A stretch of 64,000 nucleotides of DNA from positions 100,914,657-100,978,656 of the forward strand of contig NC_134463.1 in NCBI RefSeq assembly GCF_047948215.1, written 5' to 3'. The DNA comes from Lycorma delicatula (Eukaryota > Arthropoda > Insecta > Hemiptera > Fulgoridae). The position numbers were made by a program, and so were the translations under genes. Shown piece after piece: positions 21,600-32,244 of the stretch (its first letter is position 1; every line of letters starts with the position of its first letter). The notes below the pieces were generated by a model. The model made no database searches. It was not told the DNA's origin and saw only the letters and a list, made by a program, of their open reading frames with translations.

Positions 21600-23730
21600 A
21601 AAATTTTTAAATAATAATAATAATGTAACTTTGATTACAGGTTACGTGGATTTTCTATAGTACGGAATGACAGAAAATGCTACGTCTCGAGTGCAAGCTG
21701 TATGTTTTATAGTATATTAAAAGAAAATTCATTCAAAAGAAATTTTATTAGTGGATGCAAAGTTATTTAACGTGGCTAAAACTATCTTTTCATCTTTAAA
21801 TATGTAGGCTAAATTATTTGTACAATCATGCCATAAAAATTTAAGAAATTGTTTTAAACACAAACATTAATAATTCTTAACTCTGACATCAGATTAAAAA
21901 AAAATCGCTTAAAGTGAAAAGGGTATTATTATTTTTTAGTACTTTTTTGAAGTTCTCCGTTTTAAATATTTTCTCTTTTTACTGATTTTTTTATATTTTG
22001 TAAACACGGATAGCCTTACAAAAATCACCCTTACGAATAATGTCTTTATAAACAAAGTATTTTGTGAAACAACTTATGCTACCAAGAAATAAACTAAAGC
22101 TGTTTAGTATGCGGGGAATACAGTATATTGTTTTTTACCGAGGTTAATAAAGCATAATTTCAAAGAATTATGTGCAACCACTTTTTCCATACAGTAAGGA
22201 TGTACGATAAAGATTCAATACTAAACAATGGCGACGACAAATACGATATTTTTTTACGTAGATCATTAATTTTTCATTTAAAATCTTTAAGTAACTTAAC
22301 AGCCAAACAAGTTATATGAGCATCACCGAATGAACTTCTAATAGAAAAGACTCATCAATCGGTTCATTTGGGAAAGCGTAAGGCGTGAATATATAAAAAA
22401 TGTATAAAATTTAAAAAAACCTATACAAGTCGAAAGAAACTTTGGGCTACATAAACAATTTATAACTTTGTAAACTATTCATGTACAGCACAACAAAAGA
22501 ATTCATATTACTAAATTAAAATAATTTATAAACAGAAACGAAATTTCAGTAAGAAAATGATGATATTCAACGCACAACAACCTCTAGATCCGATACAGCA
22601 TGTTCTGCCGTTTCACATTTTCATTATCGTTAGTACGTAATGAAGTGTTTATACTTCATTGCTAAATAGTTATAAATATATAAATAAATTTTAAAAAGAA
22701 AAAATAAGAAATTATTAACAAAAAAATAAGATTATATTTTGAAAATTACTAGTAGATCATAAAATTATGAAATCATAGCAACGTTTATGAGAAATTCATT
22801 GAACTGTTATCTTGTTTATTAAATAAATATAGAACGTTTTGGTACACAACTTAATTTTTTTCCTTTTGTTACTAATCAAAATAAATTTAAAAAAAGGCGT
22901 AAATTTGATACTTTTGCGTAAACGATCTGGAAATTTTTCAAGGTTTATCTATAAATTTATATATATATATAATGTGGGTGTGTGTTATATATGTTTTAAG
23001 TTTTCAGTTCAAAAAAACTATCAGTAGCATTCGCTTTTTAATTTTTTTTTTTAAAAAAAAAGCTTGTTCCGTCTATTCTTTACTTTCAGATATTTTTTTA
23101 ATTCTGGATGTATGATTTTATAAGCATATATATGTATAATAAAATAGTAGTAGATTATGCTAATTTTTAGCTTATTTCATTTTTCGTTGTTTAAATATTC
23201 AAATAAAAGATAGAAAAACCGGAGAGAATTTAGTTAAAATTATCTAAATGAATTTTTTTTGAGAAAATTTTATTATGTTAATTATATATGATTAAAAACA
23301 TAATTAAATATTAAAAAGATATTGAAAAATAAATCGGTTAAATATTAATGCAATATAAATAAAACTACTCACGGTAACGATTTCTATAAATAAACAAGTG
23401 TGGTAGTCTATATTAACGGTACAAAAAAAAGAATAAGATAATAAAATAAAAATAACATACAGATTCAATGAAGAAAGAGAAATAAATGTCTTTGGTATGT
23501 TAAAACAAACAGTGAGTTTTTATTAGATGGATAGATAAAGGTTAGGTCTTTTATAGTAAATAAAACGAACGTACATCTATGTTAAAAAAAAAAAGAAAAA
23601 AAAACGAATAACGAATGTAAACGGCCAAACTAAGTTGACTACTAGATGAAAAGGTTTTTTTATAGCGGTAAAAAAGTAGTATTAGGGAATTTAGAAGTGC
23701 AAGAGAAGTTATAGGTAGTGGGGAGGTGTG
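21600..23730. other. AT-rich intergenic DNA, no gene seen
   Basis: Over 2 kb of AT-rich sequence. The only open frames are short and low-complexity. A TA run lies near 22960-22972. Confidence 0.55.
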
Positions 23731-23739
23731 TTTGAGGGT

Positions 23740-23900
23740 GCCGTTACGTTGGTAAGGAGGTTAAAATTTATTTTATTACCATCGTAATATACACGTCTGC
23801 GCGACCTCCCCACATAGCCCGCCAGTACATAAAATACAGTGCGGCGGGTGGAGAAGGTAAGTAGTTTATAGCGCGCGTGTGGTAGCTTTGTTGTTGAAAA
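23740..23900 (+). promoter_or_regulatory. GC-rich patch with possible 5' splice site
   Basis: A local island with cgtctgcgcgacctcccc and cagtgcggcgggtggagaag, then a consensus donor gtaagtag (23857-23864), then gcgcgcgtgtgg. A TATA-like tacataaaatac precedes cagtg by a few bases, too close for a classical promoter. It could be a short 5' untranslated exon of a host gene. This is an inference from local composition and a 6-base donor match only. Confidence 0.25.
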
Positions 23901-23904
23901 GGAT

Positions 23905-24230
23905 TTAATGTTTTAGCATAGGTCAAGAATCAAACTACCCGATAAAATAAAATATGCTACTATATCGCTGAACCCTTAACCTTAAGATTATATTATACGG
24001 GTATAAATCTTTAACTCTAATTCTTTCTATTTTCTTATAATAACATACTGATAGTTCATTTAACCGATAATTTAACAAACAATAAATTTTATTAATAGTG
24101 TATCTGCAAAAAGGTTTTATGATCATATTTATTTATAAAAGAAGTGCAGTAATCCGACCTTCGTTAGTCCGAATATTCAATCAAAATAAAATTTTTTAAA
24201 TATATATTTCTCCAACTAATTTTCCACCTA
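23905..24230. other. AT-rich intergenic DNA, no gene seen
   Basis: The minus-strand frame at 23935-24126 is unrecognised and probably fortuitous. Confidence 0.5.
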
Positions 24231-24235
24231 CTGCC

Positions 24236-24558
24236 GTCCTCTCTTTCTGTGTGAGTGTGTGTGTTGGGCCTGTCGAAGCTGCAGATAATAGTGTACATTG
24301 TAAGTGTAAATGTGTCCTTTGAGTAAAAGGACACTTCCTAGGGCTGCGTATACTTAATTGGATAACCGGCCCGAGGGAGTAGGAATGTAAATGTACCGGT
24401 AAACATTGTAGTCTGGAACAGACTCAAGTCGTCCACACCTGAGACGTGGTTAATTTAAAGTAATTGCTTTTACAAGGACTCGAACCTTAGAACTTTCGAC
24501 TTCGAAAATCAGCTGATTTTGTGAAGACGACTTTAAAAACTATGTTAACCCGGCGGAT
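24236..24558 (-). mobile_element. tRNA-derived SINE, family 2, copy 2
   Basis: On the minus strand the head reads cgccgggttaac, then cagctgattttcgaagtcg, then a perfect B box GGTTCGAGTCC (complement of 24476-24486). The body shares gtctgttccagactacaatg and the acatttacattc region with the copy at 21.4 kb. A small hairpin (gtgtcctttgagtaaaaggacac, near 24312-24332) lies within the body. The A box is degraded. Confidence 0.7.
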
Positions 24559-25231
24559 TAAATTATATGAAATTTATGCTTACAGATTTTCACCAAATAA
24601 ATCAAGTAATTCACCTTAATAAACATTTAGACTTAATTATTTATTTATTTCAAATATTTCTTGTTCGTATTTTTTTATTTTTTCATTGATGGAACGTTAC
24701 GATTTGATTTTTTCGTTTTGGTATATCTTTATAACTTCTTATTTTTGTTTTAGCTGTACGTAGATTTTTTGTATTTTTTTTTTGTGGGAGGGACAAACAT
24801 CTCTTTAAAATTACGGATACTTTTATAAAATTAAATATCCCGGCAATTTTATTGTTCATGATTTTCGTGCGTTGATATACACTGTGCGTTATTTGTATGC
24901 TTTAACAATCACAACTGTGAATAAAAAAATTAATAGATATCAGCAAAAACTAAGTAATCTTTAATATTTTAAAAATTGTTTGAAATCATTCGTAAATGAT
25001 GTCTTAATCGGAAATACTTATTAAATTACAAAATAAATAACATAAAATATTTTGGTACATGTCTTTGGTACCCGTGAATGATCTTACAAAAAAATATATA
25101 GTTTAAAAGAATAAAGGTTTTAGTTTTTGAATTTTTATAATTACTAATAGAACCTCTTTTCACAAAACATGCCATCAGAAATCATATGATTTTCTTTTTA
25201 TTTTTTTTTTCATTAATAATAAATATTGCAT

Positions 25232-25700
25232 AAACCCTCCGGGTCGGTCAAGTGGTAAATTCGTCGTCATAAATCAGCTGATTTCGAAGTCGATGTTCTG
25301 AGGTTCAAATTCTTATAAACCCGCCCGGTTGGTCAGGTGATGAAATCGTCAACGCAGATCTGCTGATTTCGAAGTCGAAAATCCTAAGGTTCAAATCCTA
25401 GTATAGACTTTTATACGCATATGAATACTAGATCGTGGAAACCGGTGTTCTTTGGCGGTCGGTTGAATTAACCATACATCTCAGGAACGGTCGACCTGAG
25501 ACTGTACAAGACTACACTTCACTTACATTCATACATACATCCTCATTCATCCTCTGAAGTAACACATACGGTGGTTCCGGAGTATAAACATAAAAACAAA
25601 AAGGTTCAAATCCTTATAAAGGTAGTACCGTTTAGGAGCAGTCGATCAGAGTTTATTCAAGACTACAACAGTTAATACACTGATAAAGTCGCTAATGACT
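25232..25700 (+). mobile_element. cluster of tRNA-derived SINEs, family 2
   Basis: Three tRNA-like heads or head remnants follow each other in one orientation. Head 1 (25237-25312) contains cagctgatttcgaagtcg and a B box variant GGTTCAAATTC (25302-25312). Head 2 (25319-25398) has a TGGTCAGGTGA A box and a B box GGTTCAAATCC (25388-25398), and continues into a full body with gagactgtacaagactacac and catcctcattcatcctctg. A third GGTTCAAATCC at 25603-25613 starts another partial copy. The bodies of head 2 and of the 21-24 kb copies differ, so at least two subfamilies share this head. Confidence 0.65.
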
Positions 25701-26019
25701 AATTGTTGATGACCCAACAAATACAGTATTAAAAAAAAAAAAAAATACTGCATAAATTACATTTATCTACTATTGCTTCTAGATAGTACGAACACAACTT
25801 TACTTCTCGATTTTTGTTAATCTTTGGTAGTACCGGATAATTGAGATTTTTTGCAATAAATATACTGCAGTAATTTAAAATGAGCGCTCATTTTCATGAA
25901 CAGAATCATAGCACTATTATTATTTAGACTGATATTATTTTTCTTATGTTTTTAGGGAAATAATTTCAATAAAAAAGTGGAAAAAGACGTTCGACAATTT
26001 AACTATTAAATTAATTTAC
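25700..26019. other. AT-rich intergenic DNA, no gene seen
   Basis: Contains an A-rich run near 25731-25745 and nothing else of note. Confidence 0.5.
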
Positions 26020-26040
26020 TAAATTAATTAATTTATTATA

Positions 26041-26108
<68 letters not shown>

Positions 26109-26129
26109 TATAATAAATTAATTAATTTA
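26020..26129. repeat. 110-bp AT palindrome
   Basis: A perfect or nearly perfect inverted repeat. The outer arms of about 28 bases (26020-26047 and 26102-26129) mirror each other exactly, and the centre is an uninterrupted AT run. Confidence 0.9.
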
Positions 26130-26188
26130 TATATTATTCTCGTGTGTGTGTGTGTATATATATATATATATTATATATATATATATAT

Positions 26189-26221
<33 letters not shown>

Positions 26222-26233
26222 GAGAATAATATA
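26130..26233. repeat. second palindrome, abutting the first
   Basis: It starts at the base after the previous palindrome. The outer arms tatattattctcg and cgagaataatata are exact complements. Inside are a GT run and its CA counterpart of unequal length, then TA runs with two tta interruptions. The pattern is that of a hairpin whose inner repeats have since slipped. Confidence 0.9.
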
Positions 26234-26239
26234 CTGAAT

Positions 26240-26880
26240 CTGAGTTTTGTATTCTTTGTTGTTTTGCCTTATTGCATACGTTAAAAATATAAAATAAATT
26301 TATTGTTTAATCCGTTAGAAACATTTACTATTAAAAATAAAGTAAAATCTATAGAGATTTTACAGACTCAGTATGTAGTCTACATTATATAGCTTTGTTA
26401 GGAGTAAAACTTCTCGCACACTCTTATTCGTTCACTCTCACTTTTCCCTCTCATTCACTCACGCTCACTCATTCTCTCTCGCTCTCTCTCTTTCGTTAGT
26501 TCGTTGGTTCGTTCCTTGCCGACGCCATTCCCCATTCCCGTTGTACGAAAAGGGACAGCTGACACCGTATTAGACAGAAGATCGATTCAGACGTTCAGAC
26601 AAAACAGCCAAAGCATGCTCTGTTCTAGTCGTATATACACATATATATTATACTACAGAAGGCTCTTTGGAATACCACAGCAAAAACGAATAATACTATA
26701 TTATTATAACAAAGGAAAAACAAGAAAAATGATTAATTTATAAAATTATTTTTATAACTATTTTACCCTAATAATCAACTCGGTAATTCATTATTGTAAT
26801 TCCTAAAAAAAAAAATCACTTTTAGGAATATATATATTCCGTAAAAACATTTGCCAATATAAATTATTATTTTCACTACT
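26240..26880. other. intergenic DNA with CT-rich patch
   Basis: A CACTCT/CTCTCT-rich low-complexity run lies at about 26410-26495. It is followed by mixed-composition sequence to 26640 that carries the start of a 79-residue plus frame (26504-26743, SLPTPFPIPVVRKGTADTVL at its beginning). The frame is not recognised. A host 5' untranslated exon is possible but unsupported. Confidence 0.35.
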
Positions 26881-26884
26881 GAAA

Positions 26885-27460
26885 AGAGAGAACGTTTTTT
26901 CGCTTGTTCCCGATCACCGCAAAAACTACTGAACCAATCATTACGAAATTTTAACTGTATCTCTCTCTTATGATCCGCGGAATGTTTATTACAGTTAAAA
27001 CTTCACCAATCTGACTACTATAGAAATCTTAAATAAAAATAAAACTTGTAAATAAATAACCTAGAATCTTTTTTAATAAATTTAATGTCATTATCTACAT
27101 CTTCAGACAATTATTATGTATTTTACTAAATTTAATGTCTGTCTAATCCGGTGGCGAGGCGCGAGAACTCATTATCAGCGATTAAAGTAGCACTCGATAG
27201 ATAGCGCTAACTCAGAGCAAGAGCACTCTCATAATTACTAAAAAATTATTCCCAATTTTTGAATTTCTATACGCATATAGCATGGCCGAAGCCACGATAT
27301 ATTTATATTAGCATAACCGTTGCGGCTTCGCCGTGCTATATTGTTACTTACATTTTCTGTCGCGGTCAGGAGAAGTTTAGTCAGTCAAGGCTCGCTAAAC
27401 ACTAGCCCTTCCTGTCAAGCCAGAGGACTATGCCCCTTGGACCACTTCATGTACATTAAA
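26885..27460. repeat. possible non-autonomous DNA element with inverted repeat
   Basis: Text such as aaaactactgaaccaatcat resembles the start of insect non-autonomous rolling-circle or DNA elements. An imperfect inverted repeat (arms about 27276-27292 and 27324-27340, containing gccgaagcc and ggcttcgcc) lies in the middle of a segment with higher GC. No defined ends or target duplication were found, so the boundaries are only a guess. Confidence 0.3.
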
Positions 27461-27747
27461 CTCTCGCTTGTGAGAATGATAAATAATAATTAAAGCTAGA
27501 TCAATTTATAAACTATCACTATTGTCACCGCAGAGAAATGGTCATTACAGGACAGACTATATCTGAAGATTACGGGTTTATAATAGTAGGTCTGGATCTT
27601 AAAAATATTTGTATAGCTGAAATGTACTTCGCCCGTTTCTTAGAGTAAAAAGACAAACACCAAGAGGAGGTGACCGTACTTCATTTCTAATCCCTTTCTT
27701 TAATTTTATATATATTTTCTATTTTATGTTTTTTTTTTTTATGAAAC

Positions 27748-27998
27748 TTCATTCCATTTAAACTTATTCCATTTGAAAGTGAGTTACGCTCCTCAAATTT
27801 ATTAATAAAGTTGACAGTTACACAACTGCTAAAATATTAGTTATTAATATCAAATAATTATACAATTATTAATTCAATAATCTTCTTTGAAATATATGTT
27901 TATATCTATGTAATACTATGTTTTTTTAAAAATTATTATGATGTAACCATCAACAAAATGAAAACAAAAACTAATAATAAGATGTTTCACCAAATCTG
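27748..27998 (+). repeat. 5' extension of repeat family A-D, copy C
   Basis: It matches the segment before copy A (about 13035-13410): shared blocks include ccatttgaaagtgag, acagttac and attattatgatg, and the junction tttcaccaaatctga. Copies B and D lack it. The extended form is therefore present in two of four copies. Confidence 0.55.
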
Positions 27999-28668
27999 AT
28001 GTAGACACCACATGACTTATTTGTACGCGGATTAAATTACATATACATAACTTTTAAAATGAAAAGTAGATACAATTTTATTCAATTAATAACTTCTGCT
28101 ATTTTTTCATTTTTTTTTTTTGTTATTGAATTATTATTAATTGTAAAAAATTTTTATTATACTGAGAGGTTAATAATTATTAATAAATAAAATTAAAAAG
28201 AAAAGGAGATGAAGTCTGATTCAAACCGATGTGCGTTCCCCTTATAAGATCTAAATATTTCTTTAATTAAAATTTCATTTGGCTATAACTCTGGAACCAA
28301 TGAAAATAAGTACAACTTATGATATATCATTGAAAAGCTCTCAATGAGGGCTTTAACTGCATTTAAGAAAAAGATCAAAATCCAATATTTTGGATTTTGG
28401 GCTATTTTGGACACTTTTGATTCAGTCGATTACAATCAAAAGGGAAGGTGCACAAGTAGATGTTACAAAAATCCAAAATTTCAACATCTTACGGCTAATC
28501 TTTTTGCGTTATGCGAGATACGTACGTACAGACGTCATGCCGAAACTAGACAAAATGGATTCAGAGATGGTCAAAATGAATATTGACGGATATGATTTCC
28601 GTTGAAATCTGAAAACCGAAATTTTTCAAGATCGCAATACTTCGTTTACTTCGTTCAAGGAAGTACAA
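27999..28668 (+). mobile_element. repeat family A-D, copy C
   Basis: Opens with gatgtagacaccacatgact and closes near caaggaagtac. It shares the internal text of copy A (ataactctggaacc, ctctcaatgagggc, the aaaatccaa/ttggatttt hairpin, atacgtacgtac, gaaatctgaaaaccg). The plus frames at 28344-28586 and 28390-28605 lie wholly inside this non-coding repeat and are not genes. Confidence 0.65.
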
Positions 28669-28669
28669 A

Positions 28670-31600
28670 TCGAAATTCAAAAAACCCGGAAATGGTTTTT
28701 AGATGTTTATCTGAATAGTATTTGCAAGCCAATTCTGGTAAATATTTCATTTATCAGAAAATTTGCAATCATTGTTCAAATTTTTTAACCTTTCATACCC
28801 CCTTTGAAGGTTGAATTTCGAAAAAGCTAGAATTTTTAAGTATTAATCTAAAGGCTTAATAAGGTAGCTAACAAAAATTAAAAAGTCATTAAAATAAAAA
28901 TAAAAAATAAATATATGAACTAAATTTTGTTTAATCCCCTCAGTCAAGTAAACAACTACCTTTGATTAAAGGTTATAGAACTGAAGAAGTAAAAATAGTG
29001 AGGCTTTTGAATCTTTTATCGTTCTACAACAAATTAAAAAAAAAAGATATATTTGTAAAATTTTATTTTAATAATTTCATTTTTATTATTTTAACATGTA
29101 AACTAAACTTTTGTTATTTTTATTGTTGCTAACATAGAATTTATTTAAAAATAAAGAAATAAGCAAAAAGTTTTTTACCTTTATTTTTAAAAATCCACTT
29201 ATGTAAATCACTTTTTCATTCTTTCTTCAAAAATTATTTAATATTTAAAAAATAAAGTTGTAAAACTGTTTTTAATCATTTTCGCATGTATTCTTTAACA
29301 AAGGAAAAACTAATGTTAATAAATAACTTAAAAATTCTGTAAAATTACTCTTTCACTCCTATAATATTAGATACACTTAACTTTTTTAAGAACAACACAG
29401 CAAACTTACATACGAAAGAAAATTTAAACTGAAACATACTTCTTAAAATCTTTCCTTAAAAACAATAACAAAAATTATTTTAATTTTAATATTATGACTA
29501 TTATTATTAATTTGATAACTTCCTTTGATAACAAAGAAAGGATATGTTTTACGAATTGTTTATACGGTACATTTTATATTAGGATATACATAAAGCAAAA
29601 CAACAAACAACGTTGTATTTATATTAAGCTTTACTATAAATAATTTCAGCTAATAATTTTACTTCATAAAAATGAAATAGTTTTATTTGTCCTTGCGTAA
29701 TATGTAAATAAATATGCATATATATATATTACATACATTTCTTTTTTGTACGTTATCTTCATACATTTTTTTTTTTTTGAGACGGTTACCCATCAAAGCA
29801 TGACACATCCTCTTAAAATCACAATAAGCAGGAAATTCCATCTCATGGGAAATAACTTGTTTTCGAATGATTCATTTGCATTTGTGCGCTCAATGAAAAT
29901 TACACACAATCCCATGCTCGCTCGGAATTTTTATTGTTATGTTTGTTTAATATACTCTGATTCCATAATCAGACTTTACTTTTATTTTTTAGTAATTTTT
30001 TATACACAGGCCTACGGTTTGTATTCAAAACACTAAAATACATGGATTCAAAAAACTTGAATGAAATAATAAATTAATGAATGAATGGATTATCTGAATG
30101 AACAAAAAAAAAAATTATGAATGGAAGGAGCAAGAGAGATAGCGAGTAAAACGTCATTCTTCCTTCTTTTGTATAATTATAATTTTGTGGTTATATTACG
30201 TTAAGAACAAAAAAAATTTCTCATTACCACATAAGTCTATAATTAATATTATGTTATTTTAAACACTCTACAAATTCAAAAGGTACCTCAAGGACATTTA
30301 AGAAATATTATATACACATTAACTAAAAATAATTTTCATTAATCTTTTTTTAACAAAGGAATAAATTTATACGTAAAAGAAAATAAACTTATAAAATCAT
30401 CATAGGGCTACATAAACTTACACGTGAAAAGTAATTTTTAATTTATTAAAAATAAAACGGATGTTTAGTTATAAAATGAAAATAAGGAAACAAAACTTCG
30501 GAATATTTAATTAAAATATATAAATAATAAAGAATCTGCTGTTGACCTATTGATGAACTGCGTTTTGTAAAATCGACAAATTGTGTGGTGTCGGTTTTCA
30601 GCGTAAAACCCAAACGTTTATGTGAACATTATCAACTCAAAGAATAACCTGTTTTAATTATCAAGATTCTATTTCTGCAATAAATAACTTTACACCGTTT
30701 AAATGATCCCTCAAACATTAAATCAGCATGACGAGTAATTAATAGAGCTTAAAATAGGCCCTGTAACATGGTTAAGAACTTTGCATTCTTTATTCAGATT
30801 ACAAAGGACCGGGTAAAATAATAGTTATCAAAATTATACGGTAACTAAAAAAGTGATTTTTAAAGGTAAAATATTTTAATAGAAATAAATAATCGATTAA
30901 TTTAACATACGATATGATACAATCCAAAATGTACAGTTTCAGTTTAACTAGAAAAAACCTAATTTTCGACAGATTTAAAAAAAAATTAAGTAAGTTTAGA
31001 GTGATCAATAAATAACGACACTACGTAAAGTGAAACACAAAGATTTCACAAGGCAAAATTAAGAAAAATATTTTTTTTTTAAATATTACATATAATTTTA
31101 AGCAAGTGATGTAGAAAATTCTATCTGAAAATGGCGCAACCCTTTGATAGAAAGTCAGTATACTACAAAAATGTAAATTATATTTAGAACTGCAAATGAC
31201 ATTCTCATTACGTTTCTCATGACTCTTTTATTTAAATCGCTTATACAAGTAATACCTACTAATAAAAATATTGGTAAAAAAACAGTAAAAAAATTATATT
31301 TAAATGAAATTGATTTTTCTATTTCCAATGAAATATCAAATCGCAAAAAAGAAAACTGTAAATTTATTTTTCCATTCATTAAAACGCTACTTTAATTTAG
31401 TAAACCCTTAACATGTAAAACCCAAACGGAATAATTTTTTTAAAAATTGTAAATTTAATTAAGCGATCAAGTTAGGATGTAAATTTTTTAATAATATACA
31501 ATAAAACAATAAAAATTTTAATTAAAATAATTCCAGTACGAATTTATATAAGCCTTCTGATGGTAAAAATAGATTCTAATGTAAAAGAAAAAGAATAAAT

Positions 31601-32035
31601 CTGCTAAATAAATTAAGCTGCAGACGAATATAAAATATTTTTAATTATCATGAATTAACGTAGTATAAACTGTATTGAGTTACAATTTTTATATCAGTAA
31701 ATAATTAAACATAATTTTTATTTACAAAACTTTCCAAGACGAGGTGTAAATAAAATTAGACGAAAAAGAATTATTTTAAGAGTTAACCACCAATAAATCG
31801 TCATTAAAAATACAAAGATCTGTTTTTTTTTTGACTTCATTCTAAAAAGATATCAGGTAAAGAATGGAATTTGTATAAACGAAAAGCACATTAAAAAAGA
31901 AAAAAAAAAGAAATGTAACGTTAAATTTAATTTTGCTTCATGATTAATCGTTAAAAATAATGAATTAATAAAAAGAAAAACAATAACAGAACTGAAATAA
32001 AGTAAAATAATTTAAGAATAATTTTTTTATATTTT
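28670..32035. other. AT-rich intergenic DNA, no gene seen
   Basis: The first 200 bases (to about 28870) have the smooth text of an old repeat. The rest is AT-rich with scattered short, hydrophobic or lysine-rich chance frames (29746-30036, 30799-31008, 31155-31379). No domain, TIR or RNA gene was recognised. Confidence 0.5.
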
Positions 32036-32040
32036 TAACG

Positions 32041-32240
32041 TGGATTGATTAAGGAAGGAAATGAGGGAAGTGTTGCCAACCCTACGGCTCCAAAATACCC
32101 TAGGAGGGACGCAGTAGTGGGTGGAACTGACAGAATGCTGAGGTATTGATTTATGTCCGGGATTATCTGGGCCCGCCAACCTGCGACTGTTTAAGCAATC
32201 CTTACTATATACTCCAACTGAATAAAAGATACGTTCCAAG
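32041..32240. other. GC-richer island, unidentified
   Basis: About 200 bases of clearly higher complexity and GC than the flanks. They carry a 70-residue minus-strand frame (32027-32239) with RRLAGPDNPGHKSIPQHS in the middle. I do not recognise it. It could be a fragment of an unknown transposon or of a host exon. No splice site pair is convincing. Confidence 0.3.
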
Positions 32241-32244
32241 TCCT

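Noticed and set aside
28344..28605. Overlapping plus-strand open frames
   Set aside because: They lie inside copy C of a repeat whose other copies do not keep the frames open.
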